From positions 682,001 to 746,000 of the forward strand of contig NZ_CP150276.1 of assembly GCF_037977235.1 (NCBI RefSeq): a stretch of DNA of 64,000 bases, given 5' to 3'. Position 1 is the stretch's first letter, and the number at the start of each line of letters is the position of its first letter. The stretch comes from Paenibacillus sp. FSL K6-0276 (GTDB lineage: Bacteria > Bacillota > Bacilli > Paenibacillales > Paenibacillaceae). A program made the translations under genes and the position numbers. Shown here in pieces: positions 49,198-57,820 of the stretch. The notes beneath the pieces were generated by a model. That model worked only from the letters and a program-made list of their open reading frames with translations. It did not search any database and was not told the origin of the DNA.

Positions 49198-50298
49198 ATG
49201 AAAGTAAATTGCTCTTCTTCCCGTCTGCTATCTGCCATTGTACTGACTACCTTATTGCTCTCCGCTTGCGGAACACAGAGTGCCAATAATGAAATTGCCC
49301 CGACACAGCAACCCACCGCAGATCCTGCGCCTATTGAAACTATCCAACCATCGCCTACTACAGATCCATCTGCTGAGCTCGTATCTGGATTGACAGGTCT
49401 TCCGGTTTCTAAAGACAGTCTCCCACGTCCCTTGGCCGTTATGATTAATAATGCTCCAGCTGCCCGGCCACAGTCGGGGGTAAGTGAAGCGGATATTTTG
49501 TATGAGATCCTTGCTGAAGGTGGCATCACGCGGTTGATTGGTATTTTTCAGAGCCATACTGGAGTGGTCAAAATCGGACCTATTCGCAGTATCCGCCCCT
49601 ATCTGCTGGATATTGGCGAGAGCTACGGTGGTGTGACAGTGCATGCCGGAGGGAGTCCGGCGGCTTATGCGATTTTGCAAAAAGAGAAAAAAGCAGATAT
49701 GGACGAGATCGGTCGTGCCGGAGCCTATTTCTGGCGGGACAAAGCACGTAAAGCTCCCCATAATCTCTATAGTAATGCAGCAAAGCTGCGGGAAGGTGCC
49801 GAGAAGCTCGGGTTTGCGAAAAGTGTGAAGGTGCCGGGGTATCTTTTTAACAATCCAAATTACATACCAACAGGCGGAGTGCAAGCCGCTGAATTTAGCG
49901 TAAACTTCTTACTTAAAAGTTATAAAATTGACTATAAATACGATACTCAGCACCAGACCTATCAGCGTTATGTGAATGGCAAGCCGCATTTGGATCTGAA
50001 TAACGATAAGCCAGTAGAAGCGGCAAATGTGATGGTGATGGGAGCCGATCATAAAGTGCTTGATGATGTTGGAAGAATTCAGGTTGATGTGGAGCTTGGC
50101 GGGGAAGCGCTACTCTTTCAGCGGGGACAGGTCACGAAGGGTAGATGGTCGCGTGAGCCAGATGATGTGATCCGGTTTGTAAAAGAGGATGGCAAAGAGG
50201 CGCTGATGTATCCAGGAATCACCCATATTTTGGTCGTCCCTAATGCACCTTCATTTAGCAGTCATGTGGTATACGGCGGGGTAGATAGTGCAACCTAA
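49198..50298 (+). CDS. DUF3048 (YerB-like) lipoprotein
   Basis: The 366-residue protein has a lipoprotein signal with lipobox LLSAC (Cys24). A Pro/Thr-rich linker of about 40 residues follows, then the DUF3048 domain, opening with GLPVSKDSLPRPLAVMINN, ARPQSGVSEADILYE and GGITRLIGIF. A second part begins near residue 225. In Bacillus subtilis the family member YerB is a membrane lipoprotein of unknown role. ATG 49198 follows AGGAGG. It stands alone. Confidence 0.88.
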   Translation: MKVNCSSSRLLSAIVLTTLLLSACGTQSANNEIAPTQQPTADPAPIETIQPSPTTDPSAELVSGLTGLPVSKDSLPRPLAVMINNAPAARPQSGVSEADILYEILAEGGITRLIGIFQSHTGVVKIGPIRSIRPYLLDIGESYGGVTVHAGGSPAAYAILQKEKKADMDEIGRAGAYFWRDKARKAPHNLYSNAAKLREGAEKLGFAKSVKVPGYLFNNPNYIPTGGVQAAEFSVNFLLKSYKIDYKYDTQHQTYQRYVNGKPHLDLNNDKPVEAANVMVMGADHKVLDDVGRIQVDVELGGEALLFQRGQVTKGRWSREPDDVIRFVKEDGKEALMYPGITHILVVPNAPSFSSHVVYGGVDSAT

Positions 50299-50423
50299 GA
50301 AAGTCGGAATATCCAGTCATATGCAGATTTGTGTTCGGAATTAAGGGTAAGTGTTAATAGAGTGTGAAAAAGTTCATTTCTATAGCTTCTATACCTTCTA
50401 CGGATATGTTAAGATAACAAGGG

Positions 50424-50451
50424 TTGTCATTCATTTTCATGCTTTTTACAT
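50424..50451 (+). promoter_or_regulatory. candidate PhoP-box repeats upstream of the phosphate transporter genes
   Basis: TTGTCA (50424), TTTCAT (50435) and TTACAT (50446) form three degenerate direct repeats at exact 11-base intervals, the spacing of Bacillus PhoP boxes (TTAACA-like). The match to consensus is partial, so this is a suggestion. The rest of the 200-base gap shows nothing else clear. Confidence 0.35.
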
Positions 50452-50500
50452 ATGGGTGGCTCTGTACTCATGGTAATATTATGTAAAGGGGTTTAAAACA

Positions 50501-51118
50501 ATGAAGTTGAGAAAAAAGGACATATTCTTTGAGACGCTAGAAAATATGGCGGATACGATTGTCCAAGCTGCAGATTATTTTGCTCAAAATATCACTGATC
50601 TCCGGAATAATGTCGATAATTTCGCTGCAGAGATGAAGAAGTACGAATCCCAATGTGATACCTACACGCACACCGTAATTAAGGAATTGAACAAGACGTT
50701 CATTACGCCACTTGAACGTGACGACATTATGGACTTGATTACAAGCATGGATGATGTCATTGATGGCTTGGAGGCATCTGCCTCACGTTTCTATATGTAC
50801 AACCTGCTGGACCCGGATGAATACATTGTACAATTCGCCGAAATCCTTCGTCAGAGTGCCTATGAAATCCAAAAAGCGGTTCATTTGCTCTCCCAGAAGA
50901 AGTTGCTGGCGATTCGTGAATATACGATCCGTCTGAATGACCTTGAGAATCAAGGGGACGAAGTGCTTCGTATTTGTACTAAAGCTTTGTTTGAAACCGT
51001 TAAAGACCCGATTGAGCTGATTAAGCGTAAAGAATTATATGAGCGGCTCGAGACTACTACAGATAAATGTGAAGATGTAGCCAACATGCTGGAATCGATC
51101 ATCATGCGCAACTCATAA
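50501..51118 (+). CDS. DUF47 / PhoU-like phosphate transport accessory protein
   Basis: The 205-residue all-helical protein has the DUF47 pattern: FFETLENMADTIVQAADYF near the start, the acidic ITPLERDDIMDLITSMDDVIDGLE in the middle, and RIC(T)KALFETVKDPIELIKRKELYE late. DUF47 proteins resemble PhoU, bind metals, and pair with Pit transporters to regulate them. The ATG is behind AAAGGGG. It is followed after 13 bases by the Pit gene, the usual pairing. Expression could be phosphate-controlled. Confidence 0.9.
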   Translation: MKLRKKDIFFETLENMADTIVQAADYFAQNITDLRNNVDNFAAEMKKYESQCDTYTHTVIKELNKTFITPLERDDIMDLITSMDDVIDGLEASASRFYMYNLLDPDEYIVQFAEILRQSAYEIQKAVHLLSQKKLLAIREYTIRLNDLENQGDEVLRICTKALFETVKDPIELIKRKELYERLETTTDKCEDVANMLESIIMRNS

Positions 51119-51131
51119 GGGGCACTAGAAT

Positions 51132-52124
51132 ATGGAAACATCGATATGGATTCTTGGAATAGTTATATTTCTCGCACTTGCATTCGACTTTATTAATGGA
51201 TTCCATGATACAGCCAACGCAATTGCTACCGCTGTCTCTACACGTGCGTTAAAACCTCGTACAGCTATTATAATGGCAGCTACGATGAACTTTGTCGGAG
51301 CTTTGATGTTTACGGGCGTAGCCAAAAAGATCGGCGGAAGTATCACAGACCCCACCATACTGGATAACGGTCTTGATATCATAATAGCAACGCTGATTGC
51401 TTCGATTATTTGGAATTTGATCACTTGGTGGCTCGGGATTCCCTCCTCCTCCTCACACGCGCTGATCGGTGCTATGGCTGGTGCGGTATATGTTGGAGCA
51501 GGTTCGTCCTATATCAACTGGAGTGGTTTCGTTGAAATCGTCGAGGGGTTAATTTTCTCCCCACTGATTGCATTTGTTATCGGTTATATTATCATGACGA
51601 TCTTGAAATGGATTTTTGCAAAACGCAGTCCGCACTCGGTTAACAAGGGCTTCCGCTCTATGCAGGTTGTGACGGCAGCATTACAATCGTTTACTCATGG
51701 TACGAATGATGCGCAGAAGGCGATGGGGATCATTACCTTTGCCCTCGTAACTTCGGGACACCAAGAGAATATGGATTTTATCCCACTGTGGGTTAAAGTG
51801 GCTGCAGCTACGGCTATGGCGCTCGGTACCTCCATTGGTGGCTGGAAGATTATCAAGACCATGGGAACGAAGATTTTCAAAATCGAACCGATCAACGGCT
51901 TCGCGGCCGATATTTCCGCGGCTTCTGTTATTTTCACCGCAACGCTGTTACATTTGCCAGTCAGCTCAACTCATGCGATCACTTCGGCGATCTTGGGTGT
52001 TGGCTCCGCGAAACGGTTCTCCGCAGTGAAATGGGGAGTAGCCGGACGTATTGTAATCACTTGGTTTATCACGATTCCAATCAGTGCGGTATTAGCTGGT
52101 CTGATTTTCAAAATCATTTTTTAA
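51132..52124 (+). CDS. pit: inorganic phosphate transporter (Pit family)
   Basis: The 330-residue membrane protein belongs to the PiT family, which moves metal-phosphate with protons or sodium. The duplicated signature is visible as FDFINGFHDTANAIAT at the N-terminus and LQSFTHGTNDAQKAMG in the second half, each with the GFHDxANA/GTNDAQ core. SSSHALIG and SSTHAITSA flank them. About 9-10 helices. Length matches short bacterial PiT proteins. ATG 51132 follows AAGGGG near the DUF47 stop. Confidence 0.93.
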   Translation: METSIWILGIVIFLALAFDFINGFHDTANAIATAVSTRALKPRTAIIMAATMNFVGALMFTGVAKKIGGSITDPTILDNGLDIIIATLIASIIWNLITWWLGIPSSSSHALIGAMAGAVYVGAGSSYINWSGFVEIVEGLIFSPLIAFVIGYIIMTILKWIFAKRSPHSVNKGFRSMQVVTAALQSFTHGTNDAQKAMGIITFALVTSGHQENMDFIPLWVKVAAATAMALGTSIGGWKIIKTMGTKIFKIEPINGFAADISAASVIFTATLLHLPVSSTHAITSAILGVGSAKRFSAVKWGVAGRIVITWFITIPISAVLAGLIFKIIF

Positions 52125-52136
52125 ATCCCTTTAATA

Positions 52137-52178
52137 AAAAGATGTCAGTTAGCCTATGGCTGCGGACATCTTTTTTTG
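52137..52178 (+). terminator. terminator after pit
   Basis: AAAGATGTC pairs with GACATCTTT around an inner AGCC/GGCT stem, followed by a T run. Confidence 0.88.
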
Positions 52179-52197
52179 TTGTGTGGGTGGTGGGGGA

Positions 52198-52250
52198 GAT
52201 GAATGGACGAACGGATGGACAGACAGAAGGAAGGAAGGAAGGAAGGAAGG
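52198..52250 (+). repeat. tetranucleotide simple-sequence tract
   Basis: From 52226 to 52250 the sequence is GAAG repeated a little over six times. For about 28 bases before it the four-base rhythm continues in degenerate form (GATG, GACG, GACA units). It lies outside any supported gene, between the pit terminator and the left end of the IS4 element. Confidence 0.9.
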
Positions 52251-52348
52251 ATTTTGTTGCTCCAGCGATCGACGCTTCCCTCTATTGGGGAGAGAACGGT
52301 ATAAATCCCGTAGAAATGACGGAATTGGGCGCTGGAGGGGAAATGAAC

Positions 52349-53876
52349 CACTAGCCTTGCAAAAAAGCTGACATCAGCGCGTCAAAATAAATAAGGGATA
52401 TTTTTACAGTTATCTTTTATCGAAGAAGAGAAAAAACAGTAACAGTCAAATACACATAGACAAATCACCATTTTTTTCAAATATATACTTCAATTGTATT
52501 TAGATCTGTTCAAGTATCTTTTTCAGCGCTTTTTTCTTGATGGGATGAATACGAGGCCGCCCACTCTTTTTCTTCTTTTGACGTCCTTTCGAACTTCGGG
52601 CGGGTTGCCTGCTTAAAGCCACAAGAAATTTTTCCCAGCTCTCCATCACGTAAATGCGAACTAACTTTAGCACTTCCCATGTACTTTTTGTTGTTTTCGT
52701 TTGCAACTTTACTAGGATGCATAGGCCGTAGGCCAAAAGTGTCATGTAGATTTGGTTCCATACAGCATCGGGTTTGTAACTGTATAACTTAGCTAGATGA
52801 AGGTGCTGCTTCATCCATTTGAAGAAAAGCTCGATCATCCAGCGATCTCGGTACAAGTTTGCGATTTCTCGTGCCGAGATCTCCCACCTTGTTGTAACCA
52901 CGCGATAGAGTCGGCCTTTATCATCTTTGAATTCAACCAATCGCAGTGTTACTTTTTGATCAGGCTCCTTAGGAACCACCATTTCGACATCGGCGTCTCG
53001 TAAAAGACCGTAGTCTTCTTCTAGAATAGGCCGTTCATGGATAACTTTCGTCTTGCTATTTGTCTGTATTCGCGCAACAAAACGAATTTCTGCTTCTGCC
53101 CATTTCTTGAAAAAAGCATAGTTAATGTATCCACGATCCATCACATAGGTTGTGTTTTTATCTGTGAGAAGTTCGATCGTCACTTCCGAGTCAGCTACAG
53201 CTCCCGTCGATAAAATAACTTTGCTTGGATAAGCCATATCCGGAAAATCTGCGCAGAGGTAGGTATGCATTTTTACGCTATTTTGCTTTTTACTGCAGTA
53301 GGCCCACTGACCGTGAAAGTTAGGTAAAGAGATGGTGGTGGAGTCGATGATCGTTAGCTTTTTTAAATCTCGCACTTGTACATGGGATGATTCTCGCAAA
53401 GTCTGTGCAATACGTCGATTGATTTCTTGAAAAGCGTACTGAAGCAGAAACGTAGGTAATTCGTTCAATTTACGTGAGAAACGGGAGGCGCTAATTGATG
53501 TTGTTCCTACTAGAGCCTGCAAATTTTCATTAGAACGTAAATGCTCTTCTATGGCAATAGGCTCTTCACGCCGAGCTAATTGAGCTTCGATGAAAAGAAA
53601 AATTGCGCCGCGAACGGTAAGCTTTTGAGCCCGATAATCTAAGATGTCACAGAGTGTTTCTGGTAAATCTAACAATTGAAGACATTGACTAATAACGGTT
53701 TGGTCTGGTACGATACCCATGCGAATTCTCCTTTTGATGAGGAAATGGGTAACCTGCCTATTCCTTAACATTAGGGGATTTTTTTATGGACTACCAGAGA
53801 AAAGACACCATTATATTCATAATATGGTAATTATTTTATCCATTTTTCTCATGTCAGGTTTGGTGCAAGGCTAGTG
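52349..53876 (-). mobile_element. IS4-family insertion sequence
   Basis: The 1,528-bp element is bounded by inverted repeats. The left end CACTAGCCTTGCA...GCTGACATCAG (52349-52377) and the complement of the right end CACTAGCCTTGCA...CCTGACATGAG (53848-53876) match at about 25 of 29 positions. One intact transposase gene fills the inside. I see no direct repeat at the flanks (left ...AAATGAAC, right CTTAATTACG), although IS4-family elements normally duplicate about 10-13 bases. Confidence 0.88.
52500..53720 (-). CDS. IS4-family transposase
   Basis: The 406-residue DDE transposase has the first catalytic Asp in LTIIDSTTISL and the second in YVMDRGYINY. The Glu lies in YRDRWMIELFFKWMKQHL, which fits the IS4-family Y-(2)-R-(3)-E-(6)-K signature exactly. 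The C-terminus is very basic (KGRQKKKKSGRP). I chose ATG 53720 because AAGGAG lies nine to fourteen bases upstream on the minus strand. The frame stays open 51 bases further without a site. No frameshift or internal stop, so the element may be active. Confidence 0.93.
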   Translation of the reverse strand: MGIVPDQTVISQCLQLLDLPETLCDILDYRAQKLTVRGAIFLFIEAQLARREEPIAIEEHLRSNENLQALVGTTSISASRFSRKLNELPTFLLQYAFQEINRRIAQTLRESSHVQVRDLKKLTIIDSTTISLPNFHGQWAYCSKKQNSVKMHTYLCADFPDMAYPSKVILSTGAVADSEVTIELLTDKNTTYVMDRGYINYAFFKKWAEAEIRFVARIQTNSKTKVIHERPILEEDYGLLRDADVEMVVPKEPDQKVTLRLVEFKDDKGRLYRVVTTRWEISAREIANLYRDRWMIELFFKWMKQHLHLAKLYSYKPDAVWNQIYMTLLAYGLCILVKLQTKTTKSTWEVLKLVRIYVMESWEKFLVALSRQPARSSKGRQKKKKSGRPRIHPIKKKALKKILEQI

Positions 53877-54503
53877 CTTAATTACGTCGAATGAGCAGAA
53901 AGAAGGGCATAAATGCCTCAGATTTGCAGAGGCTCGCTTATACAGCCGATAGTGTTAAAGATGGGGTAAGGCAGATTTCAAGCGAACTTCCAGATATCGT
54001 TTTTTGTGCATCTACCGAATCTTAGGCGGGAGGGTTAGAATCTAAACTAACTAATCATTAAACAAATCACTCGATACGACTCGATTCAGTTCAGTGATAA
54101 CCCAACCCAACTCTATTTACTTTATCCATTCTTTACTTGCCACGGAGGAGCATCGCTATATACACTATGAGCTGACTGATCAAAGCAAAAAGATGACGAA
54201 CGACACTTACTAAAGAGTAATTGAATCTTTTAACCACAAACGGTTAATAGGATCAAAGTGGAAACTGTGATACAAAAAAATAAGCGTACGCGAGGCGATA
54301 AACAGATATTTCGACAAAATTAAGTCAGTCTGGTTAAGCTCAAATAATCATTGTTAGACCTCAGTACTCCTTACAACCAAACGTTCCGTCAAATAGCGGT
54401 AATAAACGGTAGCTTAGGTATTATTGCGATTATGGCACTGGTATCGGTAGAGCGATGGAAACCCCGAACTGTGGGATAGCGGAGAGATGGTTGTTTTTAC
54501 ATC
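53877..54503. other. gene-free stretch to the right of the IS4 element
   Basis: There is no convincing gene. A 44-codon frame from ATG 53891 (MSRKKGINASDL...) to 54025 has coding-like composition but no ribosome site, and begins 14 bases from the IS end. Another short run, HRYIHYELTDQSKK, occurs near 54151-54215. The whole has the look of decayed sequence. Confidence 0.4.
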
Positions 54504-54533
54504 TTTGGAAGACTCCTCTTCATGCGGTACAAT
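54504..54533 (+). promoter_or_regulatory. possible promoter of corA
   Basis: TACAAT (54528-54533) is preceded by TTTGGA (54504-54509) with an 18-base spacer. The -35 match is poor. Confidence 0.4.
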
Positions 54534-54569
54534 AGATGCATGGAAGAAGATGAAGCGGAGGAACATTTT

Positions 54570-55529
54570 ATGATACGTACACTTGCAGTCACGCATACAG
54601 GTGAGGTGCTGACAGAGATGCCTCTACAAGATATCCGGCGGGAGGATTATGCATGGATATGGGCAGACTTTGCTACACCTACGGCAGAGGAGACGCTGCT
54701 GCTGGATCAATATTTTCATTTTCACCCTTTGGCGATTGAGGACTGTATGCATGTGCTGCAGCGGCCGAAGCTGGATCATTATGAGGAAGTGCAGTTTTTT
54801 GTGCTGCATGCGCTGAATGAGAATACGCTGGACGCTGAAGAGGTTGACCTTTTTTTGAGCGCGAATTATCTAGTATCCTATCATCATCAAGAAAAGTCAG
54901 AGATGAACGAAGCCTGGGAACAGGTGAAGCGTGAAATACATAGTCGTAAAGGCTGGTCGGGCGGTCCGATGGCGGCTGCTTATACAGTAATGGACAAGCT
55001 GGTAGATAAGTATTTTCCATGCCTCTACAGTTTAGAGGACGAGCTTGCTGATCTGGAGAGCAGTGGAAGCAGTGAGTCGGTCGAGGATTTGATGAGCCAA
55101 GTGTTTAATGTGCGAGGAAGGCTTCTAAAGATGCGGCGGACGATTGTGCCGATGCGCGATTTGATGTACCGGATCGTAAATTCGCAGCATGTCCTGAGCA
55201 ATGGCGAGGAACGGATTTATTTTGGCGATATCTATGACCATTTGTTAAAACTGTCTGATATGATTGAGGCTGATCGAGAAATGACCGCGGATCTACGTGA
55301 TAGCTACATTTCCCTCAATTCTAACCGGATGAATTCGATTATGAAAACACTAACAGTAATCACCACCGTATTCATGCCGCTGACGCTGATCGCCGGGATC
55401 TATGGAATGAACTTTGTGGTGATGCCTGAACTCGAATGGAAGTATGGTTATTTTGGCGTTCTGCTGTTTATGCTGGTGGTGGGCGTTGGTATGTTCAGAT
55501 GGTTCCGGCGTAGTGGATGGTTTAAGTAA
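54570..55529 (+). CDS. corA: CorA-family magnesium/cobalt transporter
   Basis: The 319-residue protein has a large soluble N-terminal domain ending in a long helix (about 200-265), followed by two membrane helices. The first of these ends in the selectivity motif YGMNF. That GMN loop and the very short C-terminal tail (RRSGWFK) define CorA, a pentameric divalent-cation channel. I chose ATG 54570 because GCGGAGG lies eight bases ahead. An in-frame ATG at 54522 lacks a site and lies over the predicted promoter. Confidence 0.92.
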   Translation: MIRTLAVTHTGEVLTEMPLQDIRREDYAWIWADFATPTAEETLLLDQYFHFHPLAIEDCMHVLQRPKLDHYEEVQFFVLHALNENTLDAEEVDLFLSANYLVSYHHQEKSEMNEAWEQVKREIHSRKGWSGGPMAAAYTVMDKLVDKYFPCLYSLEDELADLESSGSSESVEDLMSQVFNVRGRLLKMRRTIVPMRDLMYRIVNSQHVLSNGEERIYFGDIYDHLLKLSDMIEADREMTADLRDSYISLNSNRMNSIMKTLTVITTVFMPLTLIAGIYGMNFVVMPELEWKYGYFGVLLFMLVVGVGMFRWFRRSGWFK

Positions 55530-55552
55530 AAATAAAACGTAAACGTAAACGT

Positions 55553-55591
55553 AAACAGCAAGACTCTTTCTCCCGAGAATTGCTGTTTTTC
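55553..55591 (+). terminator. terminator after corA
   Basis: AAACAGCAA pairs with TTGCTGTTT, followed by T's. The stem is preceded by three GTAAAC-type direct repeats (about 55537-55556). Confidence 0.75.
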
Positions 55592-55644
55592 TGATTGTAA
55601 TGCCTATCTAGCAATGGCCGTAGGCACGCTAGAAAACGTCACCG

Positions 55645-56205
55645 CTATTTGCGGCGACGTTTTCCGGTAGAGGGAGTAGAGCGCCGGCGTGTGGTTGTGG
55701 ACGATTTGCGACGTTGTGAGGTGGAACGTCTTTTTTTGCGTCGATTCGGGCTGAACAGAGCGGCATCTTCTTCGGCTGCTAATGCGCCTGCTGCCCCTTT
55801 TCCTTTGCCGAAGCTACCCATTAAGAGCTTAACCATTGGAGCCATCTGCTGGAAGCCGGACATCACCTTCTGCACTTTACCCATAGAGTTTACGATCCCG
55901 TCAATGCCGCCCATTCGGTCGATGATACCTTTGATTTGCTCCATATTCCCACCAATTCCGCCACCGCCGCCTAAGCCGCTAAGCAGTCCGGCAAGACCGC
56001 CACTGGCTTTTGTTGTGGCTTCAGCGACGGGAAGCGCTAGCGCCGTTTCAGCGGTAGCTTCTGCTCCTAAAGCGGGAAGGATACCGCTCTCTCCTGGGAG
56101 GGATGAAGGTGCATATGGACTGAGGCCGGGGTAGGCAGATGCATTATACGTATCGGACAGTGAACGCTGGCCCCGGCGGGAATGATTATAGTAATGATCA
56201 GGCAT
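55645..56205 (-). CDS. YqfQ-like basic protein
   Basis: The 186-residue protein starts at ATG 56205 behind AAAGGAATG. The frame is open much further upstream but without a site. It has an Ala/Gly-rich middle (GLAGLLSGLGGGGG) and a helical patch, GIVNSMGKVQKVMSGFQQMAPMVKLLMG, that resembles the YqfQ family. The arginine/lysine/serine tail has about 12 basic residues in the last 30 (RRKSSTTTRRRSTPS). The function is unknown. The tail could bind nucleic acid or polyanions. It is convergent with corA. Confidence 0.6.
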   Translation of the reverse strand: MPDHYYNHSRRGQRSLSDTYNASAYPGLSPYAPSSLPGESGILPALGAEATAETALALPVAEATTKASGGLAGLLSGLGGGGGIGGNMEQIKGIIDRMGGIDGIVNSMGKVQKVMSGFQQMAPMVKLLMGSFGKGKGAAGALAAEEDAALFSPNRRKKRRSTSQRRKSSTTTRRRSTPSTGKRRRK

Positions 56206-56467
56206 AATATCACATTCCTTTGTTAGTGGTTTGCTATACTGTATGTCATGGGCGAACATACGGTATAGACGAATGCCCGGGTTACCCGGGATAGGAGCGG
56301 AAAAGGGCGAATGCCTATAATCGTGCTTGAGAAGTGAAAAAAGCGTGTACATACTTGATTTTCGGCGCTTATGTAGTACTATAGTGTAGGTGCTAATTCT
56401 TATGTAGGAAGAAACGAACGTACTTTGGTACATAATTACTGTGCGTCACAGGTGGACGTTTGTCCAT

Positions 56468-56495
56468 CGATTTCACTCTTTACAGCGTGAAATCG
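56468..56495. promoter_or_regulatory. perfect inverted repeat upstream of the yerC-like gene
   Basis: CGATTTCAC (56468-56476) and GTGAAATCG (56487-56495) form a perfect 9-bp inverted repeat with a 10-base gap, seven bases ahead of the -35 box. It could be an operator. Confidence 0.5.
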
Positions 56496-56502
56496 TTAAT
56501 GC

Positions 56503-56536
56503 TTGAAAAATGCGCTCTAGTGCAATATAGTAGAGC
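56503..56536 (+). promoter_or_regulatory. promoter with palindrome over the -10, yerC-like gene
   Basis: TTGAAA (56503-56508), 17 bases, TATAGT (56526-56531). GCTCTA (56514-56519) and TAGAGC (56531-56536) form a second inverted repeat that covers the -10 box. Confidence 0.6.
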
Positions 56537-56566
56537 AATAAAGACACATTAGGGGATGATAATCTT

Positions 56567-56857
56567 ATGCAGCTGAAGAAGCTAAACGATAAAAGTATCG
56601 ACCAATTATTTGACGCTATTTTAACGTTAAAAAATATGGAAGAATGTTACGTTTTCTTTGATGATTTGTGCACTGTGAACGAGATTCAAGCGCTGTCGCA
56701 GCGACTGGAAGTAGCGCGTATGCTCGGCAAAGGCTCGACTTACAACCAGATCGAAGGAGAGACGGGTGCAAGCACAGCTACGATTTCCCGTGTAAAACGT
56801 TGTCTGAACTACGGTAATGATGGATATAAATTAACGTTGGAACGTCTGGGACGCTAA
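56567..56857 (+). CDS. YerC/YecD family TrpR-related DNA-binding protein
   Basis: The 96-residue all-helical protein is of the TrpR-like YerC family. LFDAILTLKNMEECYVFFDDLCT starts it. The helix-turn-helix runs over EIQALSQRLEVARML and GASTATISRVKRCLNYG. Family members lie alone or near purine/DNA genes and have unknown effector. It is preceded by a clear promoter bearing two inverted repeats, so autoregulation is plausible. The next gene begins four bases after its stop. Confidence 0.9.
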   Translation: MQLKKLNDKSIDQLFDAILTLKNMEECYVFFDDLCTVNEIQALSQRLEVARMLGKGSTYNQIEGETGASTATISRVKRCLNYGNDGYKLTLERLGR

Positions 56858-56860
56858 TTT

Positions 56861-57637
56861 ATGTTGCCGGGCGTACTTATTATCAGTCACGGCTCCCGCG
56901 ACGAGGCTTGGGTTTCGATCGTGGAAGAAGCTGTAAGCGGATTATCGCTAGGTGAAGAGATTCTTGTTGTGGTCTCTTTTTTAGAGCTGGTAGAGGGCCG
57001 TCTGATTCAAGATGGAATATATGAACTGGAACATGCTGGGGTCACAGATATTATTGTGATCCCATTGTTCGTTTCTTCGGGAAGTACACATGTCGATGAA
57101 ATAGAATATGCACTAGGCGCCAAACCTGAGCCTGAACGTGAGACGGATTTAGCGCTGTTCTCAGTGAAAGCTAAGGTTCACTACGGTTATCCTATCGACG
57201 ATGACCCAGACATCGCTGTAATGATCTGGGACAAGCTGCGTGAGCTGTCTACGGAACCAAAGCGAGAGATGATTCTACTTGTGGGTCATGGCAGCGTATA
57301 TGACGGCTTCCGGCAGCGCTGGCAGCAAGGCATCTCTTCGCTGGCGGGACGTGTGCGTGAGGTGAGCGGCGTAGCTGCGGCCGACTATGGTTTGTTGAAT
57401 CCGGATAGTGTAAGAATCAAGGTTGAGTATTGGCAGGAGCAGGGTCACGAGGTGCTGGTGGCGCCGCTTTTTTTGAGTGAAGGCTATTTCACTAAGCATG
57501 TGGTTCCGAACAAACTTAATGGATTAACTTACAGGTATTCCGGTCAAACGCTTCTGCCCCACCCCCTTTTTCCGCATTGGATTGAGAGACAGGTAGAGAC
57601 ACTCCTCGAACAAATTCGAAATAATCATGAAAAATAG
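56861..57637 (+). CDS. CbiX-type sirohydrochlorin cobalto-/ferrochelatase-like protein
   Basis: The 258-residue protein has two CbiX-like halves. The first begins LIISHGSRDEAW with the metal-binding histidine and has VIPLFVSSGSTHVDEI. The second starts LLVGHGSVYDGF and has VLVAPLFLSEGYFTKHVV. CbiX proteins insert cobalt or iron into sirohydrochlorin. No cobalamin or siroheme genes are nearby, so metal and role are open. The start is 4 bases after yerC-like, with a weak ribosome site, so coupling is likely. Confidence 0.82.
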   Translation: MLPGVLIISHGSRDEAWVSIVEEAVSGLSLGEEILVVVSFLELVEGRLIQDGIYELEHAGVTDIIVIPLFVSSGSTHVDEIEYALGAKPEPERETDLALFSVKAKVHYGYPIDDDPDIAVMIWDKLRELSTEPKREMILLVGHGSVYDGFRQRWQQGISSLAGRVREVSGVAAADYGLLNPDSVRIKVEYWQEQGHEVLVAPLFLSEGYFTKHVVPNKLNGLTYRYSGQTLLPHPLFPHWIERQVETLLEQIRNNHEK

Positions 57638-57820
57638 TGCCCACATCCGTGGATAATACGGGATCTGCTGCATACACATATAAATAGTCTAACGATGTGT
57701 CATTAATTGCTATATAATGAAATATTTGCACGAAAGGGCCTTTAATATTGATTGTAGTGGTCCGAATTAGGTATAATCAATTAGGTTATTCTATTATAAA
57801 AAACAGGTGGCGTTCCGGTA

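Noticed and set aside
52031..52371. Plus-strand frames running through the GAAG tract
   Set aside because: They overlap the pit gene end, its terminator and the IS left end. The residues are dictated by the tetranucleotide repeat.
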